A stretch of DNA of 64,000 nucleotides from Actinomycetota bacterium (GTDB lineage: Bacteria; Actinomycetota; Nitriliruptoria; Nitriliruptorales; Nitriliruptoraceae): positions 46,089-110,088 of the forward strand of contig JAHWKY010000015.1 in the NCBI GenBank assembly GCA_019347575.1, in the 5' to 3' direction. The notes under the pieces are model-generated. The model saw only the letters and a program-made list of their open reading frames with translations, was not told the origin of the DNA and made no database searches. This document shows positions 16,543-25,982 of this stretch, in pieces (position 1 is the stretch's first letter; every line of letters starts with the position of its first letter). Made by a program: the position numbers and the translations under genes.

Positions 16543-17748
16543 TTGAAGGTCAAGGCCGAGGTCGACGGCCGCACCATCTCCGTCGAGGGTGAGGACGTAC
16601 TCGCCTGGGATGGCCACGGGGCGACGGGCAACGGTGCGGACACCGAGTTCGCACGCGCACGCGCCGCGGCGTACGTGCGCGCGAACCCGCGCCCCGACCC
16701 CGACGCCCAGGGCGGAGTGAACGTGCCGGCGCGCCAGCGGATGGCGCTGCTGCGGCGTCTCGCAGCCGGCCCCGCCAGCAAGCTCGAGCTCCTCCAGGCG
16801 ATGCGCGCGGCCGCCGGCTACGTCGGCGGCGACGACTGGCGCAACCGCTACGACGAGCTGCGGGGACACGGCAAGCGGGGCGGCGGCCACCTCCCGCTGC
16901 CGATCGAGCACGACGAGCTCAGCGATACCTACCGGCTGGTGGAGAGCTTCGCCGCGCTGTCGGAGGTGCAGCGCCGCATGTTGGGCCACGCCAAGGCAGC
17001 CCTCGACGGCCTCGGGGCGGCGACGATCGTGCTGGACGGGTTGTTGCCTGACATCGCCCCGCCCGGACGGCCCGCGGTCGACCTCGACCACGTCCGTGGC
17101 GACGTGCTCACCACGCTCGATGCTGCGCTCGATCGGAACGGCGTCGTGGAGCTGTACCACGACGACGAGCGTCGCGGCACGGACGCCATCGTCACGGGGG
17201 TGCCGCGCGCCTACGTGACGGCTCCGCACGGATTGATGCTGTGGATCGTCCACGTCGACGAGAAGGGCGCGCGCGTCGGAGGTGGCACGGTCCCCGTCAG
17301 GGGCATCCAGCGCGTGGTGCTGCATCCCGAGATCCGGCCCCGACCGGAGATCCTGCGGGCTCCGACCGTCCCGCTGCGGATCCGGGTGGACCGCGGTGCG
17401 GCCCGTCTGTGCGATGAGCTCGAGGCGCTCGGTCTCGATGTCGAGCCTGGACCTGTCGGTGCGTCCGGACAGGTGGTGCTCGAAGGGGAGCTCAACGTCG
17501 ATCTCGCGCACGAGGCGCTCGACACGCTGCTGGTCGCAGAAGGCCCCGTGACCGTCCTCACCCCACGCTGGCTCGCCGCCGGGATCGGGGCGCGTTCACT
17601 GCGCCGGTTCCTCGCTCACGTCGACCCCGACGCCCCCGGGCTACCAGCGGCGGCGGTCGATGGCGTGCGTGCCCTGCTCGCCGCGCTGGAGACCCGACCG
17701 CCCTTCGACGGTGACGCTGCACCCCCCGCAGGTTGGCTGCGTTCGTGA
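16543..17748 (+). CDS. Putative WYL-domain transcriptional regulator
   Basis: A protein of about 400 residues. After a variable N-terminal segment there is a winged-helix-like part (RQRMALLRRLAAGPASKLELLQAM). A central region follows with the run of a WYL domain: LDAALDRNGVVELYHDDE, then PRAYVTAPHGLMLWIVHVDEK and VPVRGIQRVVL. The C-terminus is WCX-like (TVPLRIRVDRGAARLCDEL). WYL proteins are ligand-sensing regulators, some tied to DNA-damage or defence genes. The TTG start is chosen over the ATG at 16510 because a GGAGG site lies 6 bp before it and none precedes the ATG. The family call rests on pattern and placement opposite the aldehyde dehydrogenase. Confidence 0.5.
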   Translation: MKVKAEVDGRTISVEGEDVLAWDGHGATGNGADTEFARARAAAYVRANPRPDPDAQGGVNVPARQRMALLRRLAAGPASKLELLQAMRAAAGYVGGDDWRNRYDELRGHGKRGGGHLPLPIEHDELSDTYRLVESFAALSEVQRRMLGHAKAALDGLGAATIVLDGLLPDIAPPGRPAVDLDHVRGDVLTTLDAALDRNGVVELYHDDERRGTDAIVTGVPRAYVTAPHGLMLWIVHVDEKGARVGGGTVPVRGIQRVVLHPEIRPRPEILRAPTVPLRIRVDRGAARLCDELEALGLDVEPGPVGASGQVVLEGELNVDLAHEALDTLLVAEGPVTVLTPRWLAAGIGARSLRRFLAHVDPDAPGLPAAAVDGVRALLAALETRPPFDGDAAPPAGWLRS

Positions 17749-17795
17749 CCTCGAGACCGGTCCGCGTCACGCCCCCTGCCCGCGCCTGATCCCTC

Positions 17796-18842
17796 TCACG
17801 TCTCCGAGGTGGGGTTCTGCAGGGCGGCCAGCAGGCGCCGGTACGCCTCGAGTCGGTCGCCCGGCACCGCATCCGGGGCCTCCGCCAGCGCGCAGCCCGG
17901 GTCACCGGCGTGGAGGCAGGCGTCGAGCTCGCAGTCGAGGTCACGCAGCTCGGGGAAGAGGTCCGCCAGCTCCTCGGGAGGCACCGCCGCCAGCCCGAAC
18001 GAGCGCACTCCCGGTGTGTCCACCGCCCACGCACCAGGGACCCCGGGCACCCGCAGCGCCCGTACACGCGCGGTCGTGTGGCGACCACCGTACCGGCCGA
18101 GCTCGCCGACCTCGTGAAGCGCGTGCGGGACCAAACGGTTGAACAGCGACGACTTGCCGACCCCGGAGTGGCCCGTGAACGCGGTCCAGCGGTGCGCCAG
18201 CCGCTCCTGGAGGGCTTCCACACCTTCCCCCGTCAGCGCGCTCGTCCGCAGGACGGGGTAGCCCGCCCGCCCGTAGCGGTCCTCCACCGCCTCGACCTCG
18301 GACTCCACACCGGAGCCGACGAGGTCGATCTTGTTCACGCACACGGCAGCGTCGAGTCCCCCGGCCTCGGCCGCGACGAGCACCCGGTCGGCGAAACCGC
18401 GACCGGCATCGAGGTGGTCGGCGGCTATCACGACCACGACCTCGTCGACGTTCGCGACGATGACACGCTCCTCGTCGATGGTGTCGTCGGCGCTGCGAGC
18501 GAGCACCGTGTCACGGTCGAGGCGCTCGACGACGCGGGGCGTGTCGCTGACCCGCCGTGCGGGTTTGACGCGGACGCGGTCGCCTACGGCCACCTTCTCG
18601 CCCCGCATGGTCCCGCCGAAACGTGCCTGCACCTCGCGCTCGCCGAGCAGGACCGTCACCCGCCCCCGATCCACCATCGTGACGCGTCCGATCTCGAGGC
18701 GAGCGAGCTTCTCGCGAGCCGTCCGGCTGATCCGACGACGCGGCCCCCGGACGCCCCCGTCCTCGTCCCACTCCTCCTCGAGCGCGTCGATATCGATGCG
18801 GCTCAACGGTCCTCCGACCCGGTATCGCGTCCATCGTGCCAT
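17796..18842 (-). CDS. rsgA: Ribosome small-subunit-dependent GTPase
   Basis: A 348-residue circularly permuted GTPase that helps mature the 30S subunit. An N-terminal OB-like domain (RGRVTVLLGEREVQARFGG...GDRVRVKP) is followed by G motifs in permuted order: NKIDL near residue 170, the P-loop GHSGVGKSS near 225, and DTPGVRSF near 274. It ends with the zinc-binding Cys/His cluster DCELDACLHAGDPGC. All hallmarks are present. The ATG is preceded by GGGAAGG. It is divergent from tldD, with a short hairpin element between them. Confidence 0.95.
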   Translation of the reverse strand: MARWTRYRVGGPLSRIDIDALEEEWDEDGGVRGPRRRISRTAREKLARLEIGRVTMVDRGRVTVLLGEREVQARFGGTMRGEKVAVGDRVRVKPARRVSDTPRVVERLDRDTVLARSADDTIDEERVIVANVDEVVVVIAADHLDAGRGFADRVLVAAEAGGLDAAVCVNKIDLVGSGVESEVEAVEDRYGRAGYPVLRTSALTGEGVEALQERLAHRWTAFTGHSGVGKSSLFNRLVPHALHEVGELGRYGGRHTTARVRALRVPGVPGAWAVDTPGVRSFGLAAVPPEELADLFPELRDLDCELDACLHAGDPGCALAEAPDAVPGDRLEAYRRLLAALQNPTSET

Positions 18843-18854
18843 ACCTTCCCTTGG

Positions 18855-18876
18855 CGACGGCGCCTCCGCGCCGTCG
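18855..18876. repeat. REP-like hairpin, copy 1
   Basis: A 9-bp perfect stem, CGACGGCGC/GCGCCGTCG, with loop CTCC, between divergent rsgA and tldD. The 22 nt from 18850 recur with one change at 56137-56158 right after the herA stop, where the second arm is decayed. It may be a REP-like repeat or a terminator remnant. Confidence 0.4.
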
Positions 18877-18977
18877 ATGAGACGTGGCAAGCGGCCCGCC
18901 ACCCAGAGCGCGGTCTCGGCGGCTCGGGACGCCGGGGACCCAATCGCTATCGTCTCCCGTCCACCCCCGTGGGAGCC

Positions 18978-20432
18978 ATGATGGATCCAGCCGGCGCCGA
19001 CCTCGCGGCGACCGCGATCGAGGCCGCTCTGTCTGCCGGTGCCACGTACGCGGATGCGCGGTTCACTCACGAACGAGGCCAGCACATCGGCGTTCGGGAC
19101 GAGCACGTCGAGTCGGTCGATCACGACGAGAGCCGCGGCCTCGGCGTCCGCGCGCTGGTCGGGTCGTCGTGGGGGTTCGCCGCAGCGGCCGATCCCACCG
19201 AGGTGCAGGCCGGCGAGATCGGTGCCCGCGCGGCCGCAGTGGCGGCCGCCAGTGCACGGGTCCCGGGACCGCCTCTGCACCTAGCCGACGTCCAGGTCCA
19301 CCAGGCGCACTACCAGACCCCGGTCGTCGAGGCCCCGTTCGACGTCAGCGTCACCGACAAGGCCGAGCTACTGATCGCCGCCACGGCCGCGATGCGAGCG
19401 GCTGCCGCGATCGAGGTCGCACGTGCCTCGGTGCGATCGTGGGACACCCGCGGTTGGTTCGTCTCGAGCCAGGGCCACCGCATCAGCCAGCACCTCGTCC
19501 GGACCGGCGGTGGCATGGACGCGATCACGGCCGACGAGGAGCAGAGCCAGCGGCGTAGCTACCCGCAGTCGTTCGGGCAGTACGAGGCCGGCGGGTTCGA
19601 GGTGATCCGGAGCTTCGACCTCGTCGCCAACGCGCCCCGATTGGCTGAGGAGGCTGAGGCGCTGCTCACGGCGCCGTTGTGTCCAAGTGGCGAGACCGAC
19701 GTCATCCTCGAGGGCAGCCAACTCGCGCTCCAGATCCACGAGTCGGTCGGCCACGCCATCGAGCTCGACCGCATCCTCGGCTGGGAGGCCGCGTTCGCGG
19801 GCACGTCCTTCCTCGACCTCGACCAGCTCGGCAGCCTGCGCTACGGATCGCCGCTCATGAACATCGTGGCCGACTCCACCCTGCCCGGCGCGCTCGCGAC
19901 CTACGGGTTCGACGACGAGGGGACGCCGGCACAGCGTGTGCGGATCGTCGACGAGGGGACGTGGGTCGGGGCGCTGACCGGCCGGGACAGCGCCCACCTG
20001 GCGGGAGTCGCACCGGGCGGCATGGTCCGTGCCGAGTCGTGGAACCGGCTGCCCATCGTGCGCATGACCAACGTCGGGCTGCTCCCCGGTGACAGCAGCC
20101 TCGAGGAGATCGTCGCGGACACCGACGACGGGATCCTGATGGCGACCAACCGCTCCTGGTCGATCGACGACCGGCGCCTCAACTTCCAGTTCGGCTGCGA
20201 GATCGGCTGGGAGATCAAGAACGGTCGCCGCGGACGCATGCTGCGCAACCCGACCTACACCGGCATCACCCCGACCTTCTGGGCCGGGCTCGACCGGTTG
20301 GCGGGCGAGCCCGAGTGGCGAGCGTGGGGCGTGCCCAACTGCGGAAAGGGCCAGCCGATGCAGACCATGTGGACCGGCCACATGGCCTCGCCGGCGCGCT
20401 TCCACAACGTGCGTGTGGGGGTGGGCGCGTGA
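18978..20432 (+). CDS. tldD: TldD/PmbA-family zinc metalloprotease, TldD-type subunit
   Basis: A 484-residue cytosolic protease subunit. It carries the TldD signature HESVGHAIELDR near residue 253, whose HExxxH motif binds zinc, and a C-terminal GKGQPMQTMWTGHMASPARF region typical of the family. TldD and TldE form a heterodimer that trims peptides. In other bacteria it matures RiPP peptides such as microcin B17 or degrades small unfolded proteins. No RiPP precursor is apparent here. The start is one of two adjacent ATGs after GGGAG. It overlaps the partner gene by 4 bp. Confidence 0.93.
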   Translation: MMDPAGADLAATAIEAALSAGATYADARFTHERGQHIGVRDEHVESVDHDESRGLGVRALVGSSWGFAAAADPTEVQAGEIGARAAAVAAASARVPGPPLHLADVQVHQAHYQTPVVEAPFDVSVTDKAELLIAATAAMRAAAAIEVARASVRSWDTRGWFVSSQGHRISQHLVRTGGGMDAITADEEQSQRRSYPQSFGQYEAGGFEVIRSFDLVANAPRLAEEAEALLTAPLCPSGETDVILEGSQLALQIHESVGHAIELDRILGWEAAFAGTSFLDLDQLGSLRYGSPLMNIVADSTLPGALATYGFDDEGTPAQRVRIVDEGTWVGALTGRDSAHLAGVAPGGMVRAESWNRLPIVRMTNVGLLPGDSSLEEIVADTDDGILMATNRSWSIDDRRLNFQFGCEIGWEIKNGRRGRMLRNPTYTGITPTFWAGLDRLAGEPEWRAWGVPNCGKGQPMQTMWTGHMASPARFHNVRVGVGA

Positions 20433-21769
20433 GTTCGGAGGAGCCCGACCTCGAGGCGATCGCGGCGCAGGTGCTCGACCTCGCCGCCGGGGTCGATGCC
20501 GAGGTGAGGGTCAGCCGCCGCATCCACGGCCTGACCCGGTTCGCCAACTCGTTCATCCACCAGCACGTCTCCGAGGACACGACCACGGTCGACCTGCGTA
20601 TCGCCGCGGAGGGGCGCGTCGCCTCCAGTTCCATCACCGGTGCGCTCAGGTCAGATGATCTCACCGCCTTCGTCGAACGGACCATCGCCACCGCCGGGCT
20701 CGTCCCGGTCGACCCGGACTGGCCCGGTCTGGGCGGCCCGGTCGACGAGCCGACCGCCTCGCCTTCACCCGAACCCGAGATCGACCCCGACGCCCGCGCC
20801 CAGGTCGTAGCGGAGTTCGTCGACGCCGGTGCCGACGGGACCAACGCGGCGGGCTACGTGGACACCGACCACGTGCGCGGCGTGTACCTCAACAGCCACG
20901 GGCGGCGCGCATCCGGCGCGTACCGCCGGGCGACCGCCGACGGCATCCACCGCACCGACACGTCTGCGGGCTACGCCCACGCCACGACGCGGAGCGTCGC
21001 CGACCTCGACGGCGCGGAGCTGGGCGCCCGCGCGGCGGACACCGCCGCACGCGGACGTGACCCCGGTGCGATCGAGCCGGGTGCCTACGAGGTGGTGCTC
21101 GCCCCGGAGTGCGTCGCCGAGATGGTGAGCTTCCTGATCTACGACGGCTTCAACGCCAAGGCGTACCTCGAGGGGCAGTCGTTCGTGCGGCTCGGCGAGC
21201 AGCAGTTCGACCCGCTGATCGATCTCGTCGACGACGCCACCGATGCGCGTGCGGTCGGTCTGCAGTTCGACGCCGACGGGACCCCCAAGCGCCGGCTCCA
21301 CCTCGTCCGCGATGGCGTCACCGAGGCCCTGACCCACGATCGACGTACGGCGAACCGGGCAGGAGCCGCGTCCACCGGGCACGCACTGCCGGGCGGGGCG
21401 ATGTGGGGCGCGTTGGCGACCGACGTCTTCGTCCGCCCCGGCGACCGATCCGTGCAGGACCTCATCGCGGACGTCGACGACGGCCTGTACGTGACGACGT
21501 TCAACTACGTGAGGGAGCTGGATCCCAAGACGCAGGTCATCACCGGTCTGACACGCAACGGCGTCTTGCGGATCCGAGGGGGCGAGCTCGGGGCTGCGGT
21601 CCGTGACCTGCGGTTCACCCAGTCATCGGTGGTGGCGCTGGCACCCGGCAACGTGCTCGGGGTCGCCGACGACGCGCGTTTCGCCGCCTCCGAGTTCGGC
21701 GAGGCGATCGTGCACACGCCGAGCGTGCGACTCGCCCGGTTCACCTTCACGGGCGGCGAAGCGGGCTGA
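20429..21769 (+). CDS. tldE: TldD/PmbA-family protein, TldE (PmbA)-type subunit
   Basis: A 446-residue partner of TldD. It has the family fold (GAYEVVLAPECVAEMVSFLIYDGFNAKAYLEGQSF..., with the C-terminal GNVLGVADDARFAASEFGE) but lacks the HExxxH zinc site, as TldE/PmbA subunits do. The GTG start overlaps the tldD stop by 4 bp, ensuring matched synthesis. hutH follows 13 bp after its stop with its own ribosome site, so the three genes may be one transcription unit. Confidence 0.9.
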   Translation: MSSEEPDLEAIAAQVLDLAAGVDAEVRVSRRIHGLTRFANSFIHQHVSEDTTTVDLRIAAEGRVASSSITGALRSDDLTAFVERTIATAGLVPVDPDWPGLGGPVDEPTASPSPEPEIDPDARAQVVAEFVDAGADGTNAAGYVDTDHVRGVYLNSHGRRASGAYRRATADGIHRTDTSAGYAHATTRSVADLDGAELGARAADTAARGRDPGAIEPGAYEVVLAPECVAEMVSFLIYDGFNAKAYLEGQSFVRLGEQQFDPLIDLVDDATDARAVGLQFDADGTPKRRLHLVRDGVTEALTHDRRTANRAGAASTGHALPGGAMWGALATDVFVRPGDRSVQDLIADVDDGLYVTTFNYVRELDPKTQVITGLTRNGVLRIRGGELGAAVRDLRFTQSSVVALAPGNVLGVADDARFAASEFGEAIVHTPSVRLARFTFTGGEAG

Positions 21770-21782
21770 AGGGAGGCTGCAC

Positions 21783-23324
21783 GTGGACGAGATCGACGTC
21801 ATCATCGACGGCACACGACTGACGGCTGCGCAGGTCGTGGCGGTCGCGGACCGACGCGCCACGGTCCGGCTGGCCGACGATCTCGACGCGCGCCTCGCTC
21901 CGGCGCGTGCCGTGGTCGACGACGCGCTGGCCGCGGAACGGATCGTCTACGGGGTCACGACGGGGTTCGGGGCGCTCGCCTCGACCCGCATCTCTCGCGC
22001 CGAGGCGGAGGCGCTGCAGGTGTCGCTGCTGCGCAGTCACGCAGCAGGTGTCGGCGACCCGCTGCCTCCCCGGATCGTCCGGGCCATGCTGCTGCTCCGC
22101 GCCCGCACCCTGTCGCAGGGCCACTCTGGCGTCCGCCCCGAGGTCGTCCGTCTGCTGACGGCGCTGCTCGCTCGCGACCTGCTCCCGGTGGTGCCTGAGC
22201 AGGGTTCCGTCGGGGCGTCGGGGGATCTGCAGCCGTTCGCTCACCTCGCGCTGCCGCTGATCGGCGAGGGCTCCGTGATGGACGGGGGGGAGCTTCGAGC
22301 CGCGGCCGACGCGCTCGCCGACCACGGACTCGAGCCGCTGCGGCTGCACGCCAAGGAGGGGTTGAGCCTGCTCAACGGCACCGAGGGGATGCTCGCCCTC
22401 GGCGTCCTGGCCGCCCACCGCATCCGGCGCCTCGCCGTGGCAGCCGATATCGCCGTGGCGCTGTCGATCGAGGCGCTCATGGGCTCGGTGCGGCCGTTCG
22501 ATCCGAGGGTGCACGACCTCCGCCCGCACCCGGGCCAGTCCGACGTGGCCGCGAACGTGCGGCGGCTCCTCGACGGCTCCCCGATCGTCGCGTCACACCA
22601 CCACGACTTCGAGCATGCCGTCCAGGATGCCTACAGCCTCCGCTGCGCCCCGCAGGTCCACGGCTCGGTGCGAGATGTGATCGCGTACGGCGATGCCGTG
22701 TTCGAGCGCGAACTCGGCGCCGTGGTCGACAACCCCATCGTCTTCCCCGACCGGGGCGAGGTGATCTCGGCCGGCAACTTCCACGGCCAGCCCCTGGCGT
22801 TCGCGCTCGACTTCCTGACGATCGCCGCGACCGAGCTCGGCTCGATCAGCGAGCGCCGCACCGATCGCGTGCTCGATCCCGAGCGGTCGAACGGGCTGCC
22901 GCCGTTCCTCGCCGCCCGTCCCGGCGTGAACAGCGGCTACATGCTGACTCAGTACACGGCGGCAGCGTTGGTCGCCGAGAACCGCGTCCTGTCCCACCCC
23001 GCCAGTGTCGAGAGCATCCCGACCTCGGGGAGCCAGGAGGACCACGTCTCGATGGGTTGGGGAGCCGCCCGCAAGCTGCGGACCGTGCTGGACAACACCG
23101 CCCGCGTGCTCGCGGTCGAGCTGTTGTGCGCCGCAGAGGGGCTGCGCTACCGCGAGCCGGGCTCCGCAACGGGTACCAACGCGGCGCTGACGGCGATCCG
23201 TTCCGTCGTCGAGCCCCTGACCGACGATCGCGTCATCAGCGATGACATCGAGAACATCGCGAGGCTGATCGATGACGGAGCGCTCGAGGCCGCCGTCGGC
23301 GCAGCGGTCGGTGCGCTGCGCTGA
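21783..23324 (+). CDS. hutH: Histidine ammonia-lyase
   Basis: A 513-residue cytosolic lyase converting histidine to urocanate and ammonia, the first step of histidine degradation. The Ala-Ser-Gly triad that cyclises into the MIO cofactor is in VGASGDLQPFAHL near residues 145-147. Other hallmarks are YGVTTGFG, GSVGASGD, and QEDHVSMG near residue 420. The length is as expected. The GTG start has a GGGAGG site 7 bp upstream. The remaining hut genes lie 1.5-6 kb downstream, separated by a sigma factor pair on the other strand. Confidence 0.96.
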   Translation: MDEIDVIIDGTRLTAAQVVAVADRRATVRLADDLDARLAPARAVVDDALAAERIVYGVTTGFGALASTRISRAEAEALQVSLLRSHAAGVGDPLPPRIVRAMLLLRARTLSQGHSGVRPEVVRLLTALLARDLLPVVPEQGSVGASGDLQPFAHLALPLIGEGSVMDGGELRAAADALADHGLEPLRLHAKEGLSLLNGTEGMLALGVLAAHRIRRLAVAADIAVALSIEALMGSVRPFDPRVHDLRPHPGQSDVAANVRRLLDGSPIVASHHHDFEHAVQDAYSLRCAPQVHGSVRDVIAYGDAVFERELGAVVDNPIVFPDRGEVISAGNFHGQPLAFALDFLTIAATELGSISERRTDRVLDPERSNGLPPFLAARPGVNSGYMLTQYTAAALVAENRVLSHPASVESIPTSGSQEDHVSMGWGAARKLRTVLDNTARVLAVELLCAAEGLRYREPGSATGTNAALTAIRSVVEPLTDDRVISDDIENIARLIDDGALEAAVGAAVGALR

Positions 23325-23390
23325 CCTGCGTGAGCGGTTCGGGGCGACGCCGAGGTCCGCGTGGCTTCGCGCTCGTGGCGACGCAGGCGG

Positions 23391-24122
23391 TCAGCACCAC
23401 GTACCCCAGTCGGTGCCCGCCGCGACGAAGCTGTGGCTGCCGAACTCGACGACCACCGGTGTCCGGCCTCGCCCGCTATCGACCGTCACGCGGTCGCCGG
23501 GCTGGATCGTCCCGGTCGGACCACACCGGTCGTTGACCTCGCCCGCGAAGATGAGGGTCTCCTCGCCGCGCTCGATCGTGATCATCCAGTTGCCGTCCCC
23601 GTCCGCCTCGTACCCGCCGGGTCGGGTCGCCACGTACGTGCAGGGCGTGTCGCCCACCTCGACGCGGCAACCCTCGTGCTGCGCTGGCGTGGTGCGGGGC
23701 GACGGGGTCGTCGGACTCGCGTCCGCACCCGGCCGGACCGGGGCGATCAGCGGTGGCGCCGGATCGGGCGACGGGACGCGCGTGCTGACCCTCGGGGTCG
23801 CGGTCCGTTCCAGGCTCGGTGACGGCTCGCTGGGGCTCTCGACCGCGCCCCCGCTCCCGGGCCCAGATCCCGGTACCAGCCTGGTCGACTCTTCGATCAC
23901 GGGCGTCTCCGGAACGCCGCCGACCACCGCAGGACGCGTCGGGAGGGACGACGCAGCTGCGAGAACGGCGATGGTCAACGCTGCAACCCCGAGCGTCGTG
24001 CCGATGCTCGCGGTGCGTCGCCACCGCCGGCGAGCACCGGCTCGCTGCGCGATCCGCCCCAGGTCGAGGGGCTCGGTGGGCTGGGCCGCGTACCGTTCGA
24101 GGATGTCGCGCACGTCGTTCAT
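23391..24122 (-). CDS. Membrane protein, putative anti-sigma partner of the adjacent ECF factor
   Basis: A 243-residue single-pass protein: a cytoplasmic N-terminal segment of about 35 residues (MNDVRDILERYAAQPTEPLDL), one membrane helix (TLGVAALTIAVLAAASSL), a Pro/Ser/Thr-rich extracellular linker, and a small C-terminal beta domain with four Cys (EGCRVEVGDTPCTY, NDRCGPTG, terminal WC). The start overlaps the sigma gene stop by 4 bp, the usual arrangement for an ECF sigma factor and its membrane regulator. The N-terminal segment has no clear zinc-binding anti-sigma motif, so the anti-sigma role is inferred from context. Confidence 0.6.
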   Translation of the reverse strand: MNDVRDILERYAAQPTEPLDLGRIAQRAGARRRWRRTASIGTTLGVAALTIAVLAAASSLPTRPAVVGGVPETPVIEESTRLVPGSGPGSGGAVESPSEPSPSLERTATPRVSTRVPSPDPAPPLIAPVRPGADASPTTPSPRTTPAQHEGCRVEVGDTPCTYVATRPGGYEADGDGNWMITIERGEETLIFAGEVNDRCGPTGTIQPGDRVTVDSGRGRTPVVVEFGSHSFVAAGTDWGTWC

Positions 24123-24670
24123 CGCTCCTCCCCTGGTAGCTGCACGACCCCGAACCGGTGGCGGAGCGCCGCGATGGCTCGCGTCGAGTGGCTCTTCACC
24201 GTTCCCTCCGGAAGATCCAGCAGGGCTGCGGTCTCGACCACCGAGTGGCCCAGGTAGTAGCGCAGGATCAGCACCTCCCGCTGCCGCGGTGTGAGCGATG
24301 CCAGGGCCGCCGCGACCGCCAGGTTGTCGGCCACGTCAGCATCACGCGCCACGTCGGTCGCGGGGTCGTGGCTGCGACGGTTCGCGCGGCCTTCGGCGGT
24401 GCGACGCCGCAGGTGGGAACGGGCGAGGTTGAGGGCCACCCGGTGACACCAGCCTCCCGGGGACTGCAGCCGCGACACCCGCGGCCAGCGATCCCACACC
24501 CGAACCAGCGTCTCCTGCGCGAGATCCTCGGCGACGTGCCGGTCACCGCAGTACAGGTGCAGGGCCGCCACCAGCCGCGGGTACTCGCGCGTACAGAACG
24601 CCTCGAGATCGGCCGTGACCGGCTCAGCCCGCCTCCACCGCACCGCCACGGTCTGCTCCCCACCGACCAT
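24119..24670 (-). CDS. ECF sigma factor (SigE/SigM-like group)
   Basis: A 183-residue sigma-70 family protein without region 1 or 3. Region 2 is seen in YPRLVAALHLYCGDRHVAEDLAQETLVRVWDRW and region 4 in LTPRQREVLILRYYLGHSVVETAALLDLPEGTVKSH. It directs RNA polymerase to envelope or stress promoters. The ATG giving MVGGEQT is chosen because GGAGG precedes it by 5 bp. A longer in-frame start at 24772 would overlap the divergent promoter. The downstream membrane gene overlaps it and probably encodes its regulator. Confidence 0.92.
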   Translation of the reverse strand: MVGGEQTVAVRWRRAEPVTADLEAFCTREYPRLVAALHLYCGDRHVAEDLAQETLVRVWDRWPRVSRLQSPGGWCHRVALNLARSHLRRRTAEGRANRRSHDPATDVARDADVADNLAVAAALASLTPRQREVLILRYYLGHSVVETAALLDLPEGTVKSHSTRAIAALRHRFGVVQLPGEER

Positions 24671-24789
24671 GCTGCCTCCACTGCCGTCTCCTATCACACG
24701 CACGAGTCGGCCGTCCGGATGCACCGGACTGGGAGCAGCCGCACAGGACGCTCGGCTAGCGTGGGCGTGCACACACCGGAGGGCTCGCC

Positions 24790-25584
24790 GTGTCCCGCCC
24801 GAACGACTGGAGCCGCGCGCTCGTCACCGGCGCGTCGGCAGGGATCGGCCGCTCGTTCGCCAAGCACCTCGCCGCCGAGGGCAGCGACCTCGTCGTCGTG
24901 GCGCGCACGGAGCCCCAGCTGAAGGACCTGGCGACCGAGCTGGAGGATCGTCACGGCGTGTCCGTCGAGGTCCTCGCAGCCGACCTCACCGTCGAGGACG
25001 AGCTCGCGCGCGTGGAGCTGCGACTACGCGACCAGGACCGTCCCGTCGACCTGCTGATCAACAACGCGGGGTTCGGGACCCACGGTCGCTTCCACGAGCT
25101 GGACGTCGAGACCGAGGAGTCACAGATCCGGCTCAACGTCATCGCCCTGGTCCGTCTGACCCACGCCGCGTTGGCAGCGATGGTGGCGCGGGGACGCGGG
25201 GGGGTCGTCAACGTCGCCTCGCTCGGGGCGTTCCAGCCCGATCCGTTCTTCGCGACGTACGGGGCGACCAAGAGCTTCGTTCTCAGCTTCACCGAGGCCG
25301 TCGCCAACGAGTTGCGTACGAGCCCCGTGACGGTGTCGTGCGTGGCTCCCGGCTTGACGCGCACCGAGTTCCAGGACCGCGCCGAGGTCGAGACCGGTGG
25401 GGTACCCGGCACCCTGTGGCAGTCACCCGAGGATGTGGTGACGGCGGCCCTCAACGGTGTCGCTTCCGGTCGGACCGTCATCGTCCCCGGCGGACTCAAC
25501 CGCGTCACCGCCGCGGTGAGTCGCGTCACCCCCACGGCCATCACCCGTCGCATCGCCGCTGGACTCGTGAAGCGGCGCACCTGA
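24790..25584 (+). CDS. Short-chain dehydrogenase/reductase
   Basis: A 264-residue Rossmann-fold oxidoreductase. The cofactor motif GASAGIG is near residues 14-20, NNAG near 92, and the catalytic Tyr and Lys in YGATK near 157 with an upstream Ser. ARTEPQL after the second strand suggests NADP(H) preference (Arg there). It resembles the DltE/YciK-like cluster with unknown substrate. The GTG follows a GGAGGG site. It overlaps the RidA gene by one base and begins the plus-strand hut transcription unit. Confidence 0.88.
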   Translation: MSRPNDWSRALVTGASAGIGRSFAKHLAAEGSDLVVVARTEPQLKDLATELEDRHGVSVEVLAADLTVEDELARVELRLRDQDRPVDLLINNAGFGTHGRFHELDVETEESQIRLNVIALVRLTHAALAAMVARGRGGVVNVASLGAFQPDPFFATYGATKSFVLSFTEAVANELRTSPVTVSCVAPGLTRTEFQDRAEVETGGVPGTLWQSPEDVVTAALNGVASGRTVIVPGGLNRVTAAVSRVTPTAITRRIAAGLVKRRT

Positions 25585-25982
25585 TGCGTCGCTCCCCGCC
25601 CGAGATCTCCCGCGCCAGCTCCGCCTCGCCGTACGAGGAGAGCTACGGCTTCAGCCGAGCGCTCCGGGTGGGCCAGGTCGTGCACGTCGGCGGCACCGGG
25701 CCGGTGTGGCCGGACGCCTCGTGCGATCCCGCCGTGGGGGTGCAGACGCGACGCTGCTTCGAGATCATCGCCGACGCGCTGGGCCAGGTCGGCGCGGGGA
25801 TCACCGACGTCGTCCGCACGCGGATGTACCTCACCGACGCGGGTGATGCCGACGAGGTCGGCGCTATCCACGGCGAGCTGTTCAAGGGGGTCCAGCCGGC
25901 TGCGACGATGATCGTCGTCGCCGGGCTACTCGATCCGCGCTGGCGCATCGAGATCGAGGCGGACGCCCAGGTCCGAAGGTGA
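25584..25982 (+). CDS. RidA-family enamine/imine deaminase
   Basis: A 132-residue YjgF/YER057c/UK114 family protein (VGQVVHVGGTGPVWPD, DVVRTRMYLTDAGDADEVGAIHGELF, PAATMIVVAGLLDPRWRIEIEADA). The conserved Arg near residue 108 in this family positions the imine substrate. RidA hydrolyses reactive enamines released by PLP enzymes. Beside histidine-degradation genes it may clear reactive intermediates or have a specialised role. The ATG overlaps the SDR stop, and its own stop overlaps the next GTG. Confidence 0.85.
   Translation: MRRSPPEISRASSASPYEESYGFSRALRVGQVVHVGGTGPVWPDASCDPAVGVQTRRCFEIIADALGQVGAGITDVVRTRMYLTDAGDADEVGAIHGELFKGVQPAATMIVVAGLLDPRWRIEIEADAQVRR

Noticed and set aside
24671..24772. 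Longer N-terminus for the ECF sigma factor
   Set aside because: The extra 34 residues are Ala/Ser/His-rich without homology, and a GGAGG site sits right before the internal ATG.
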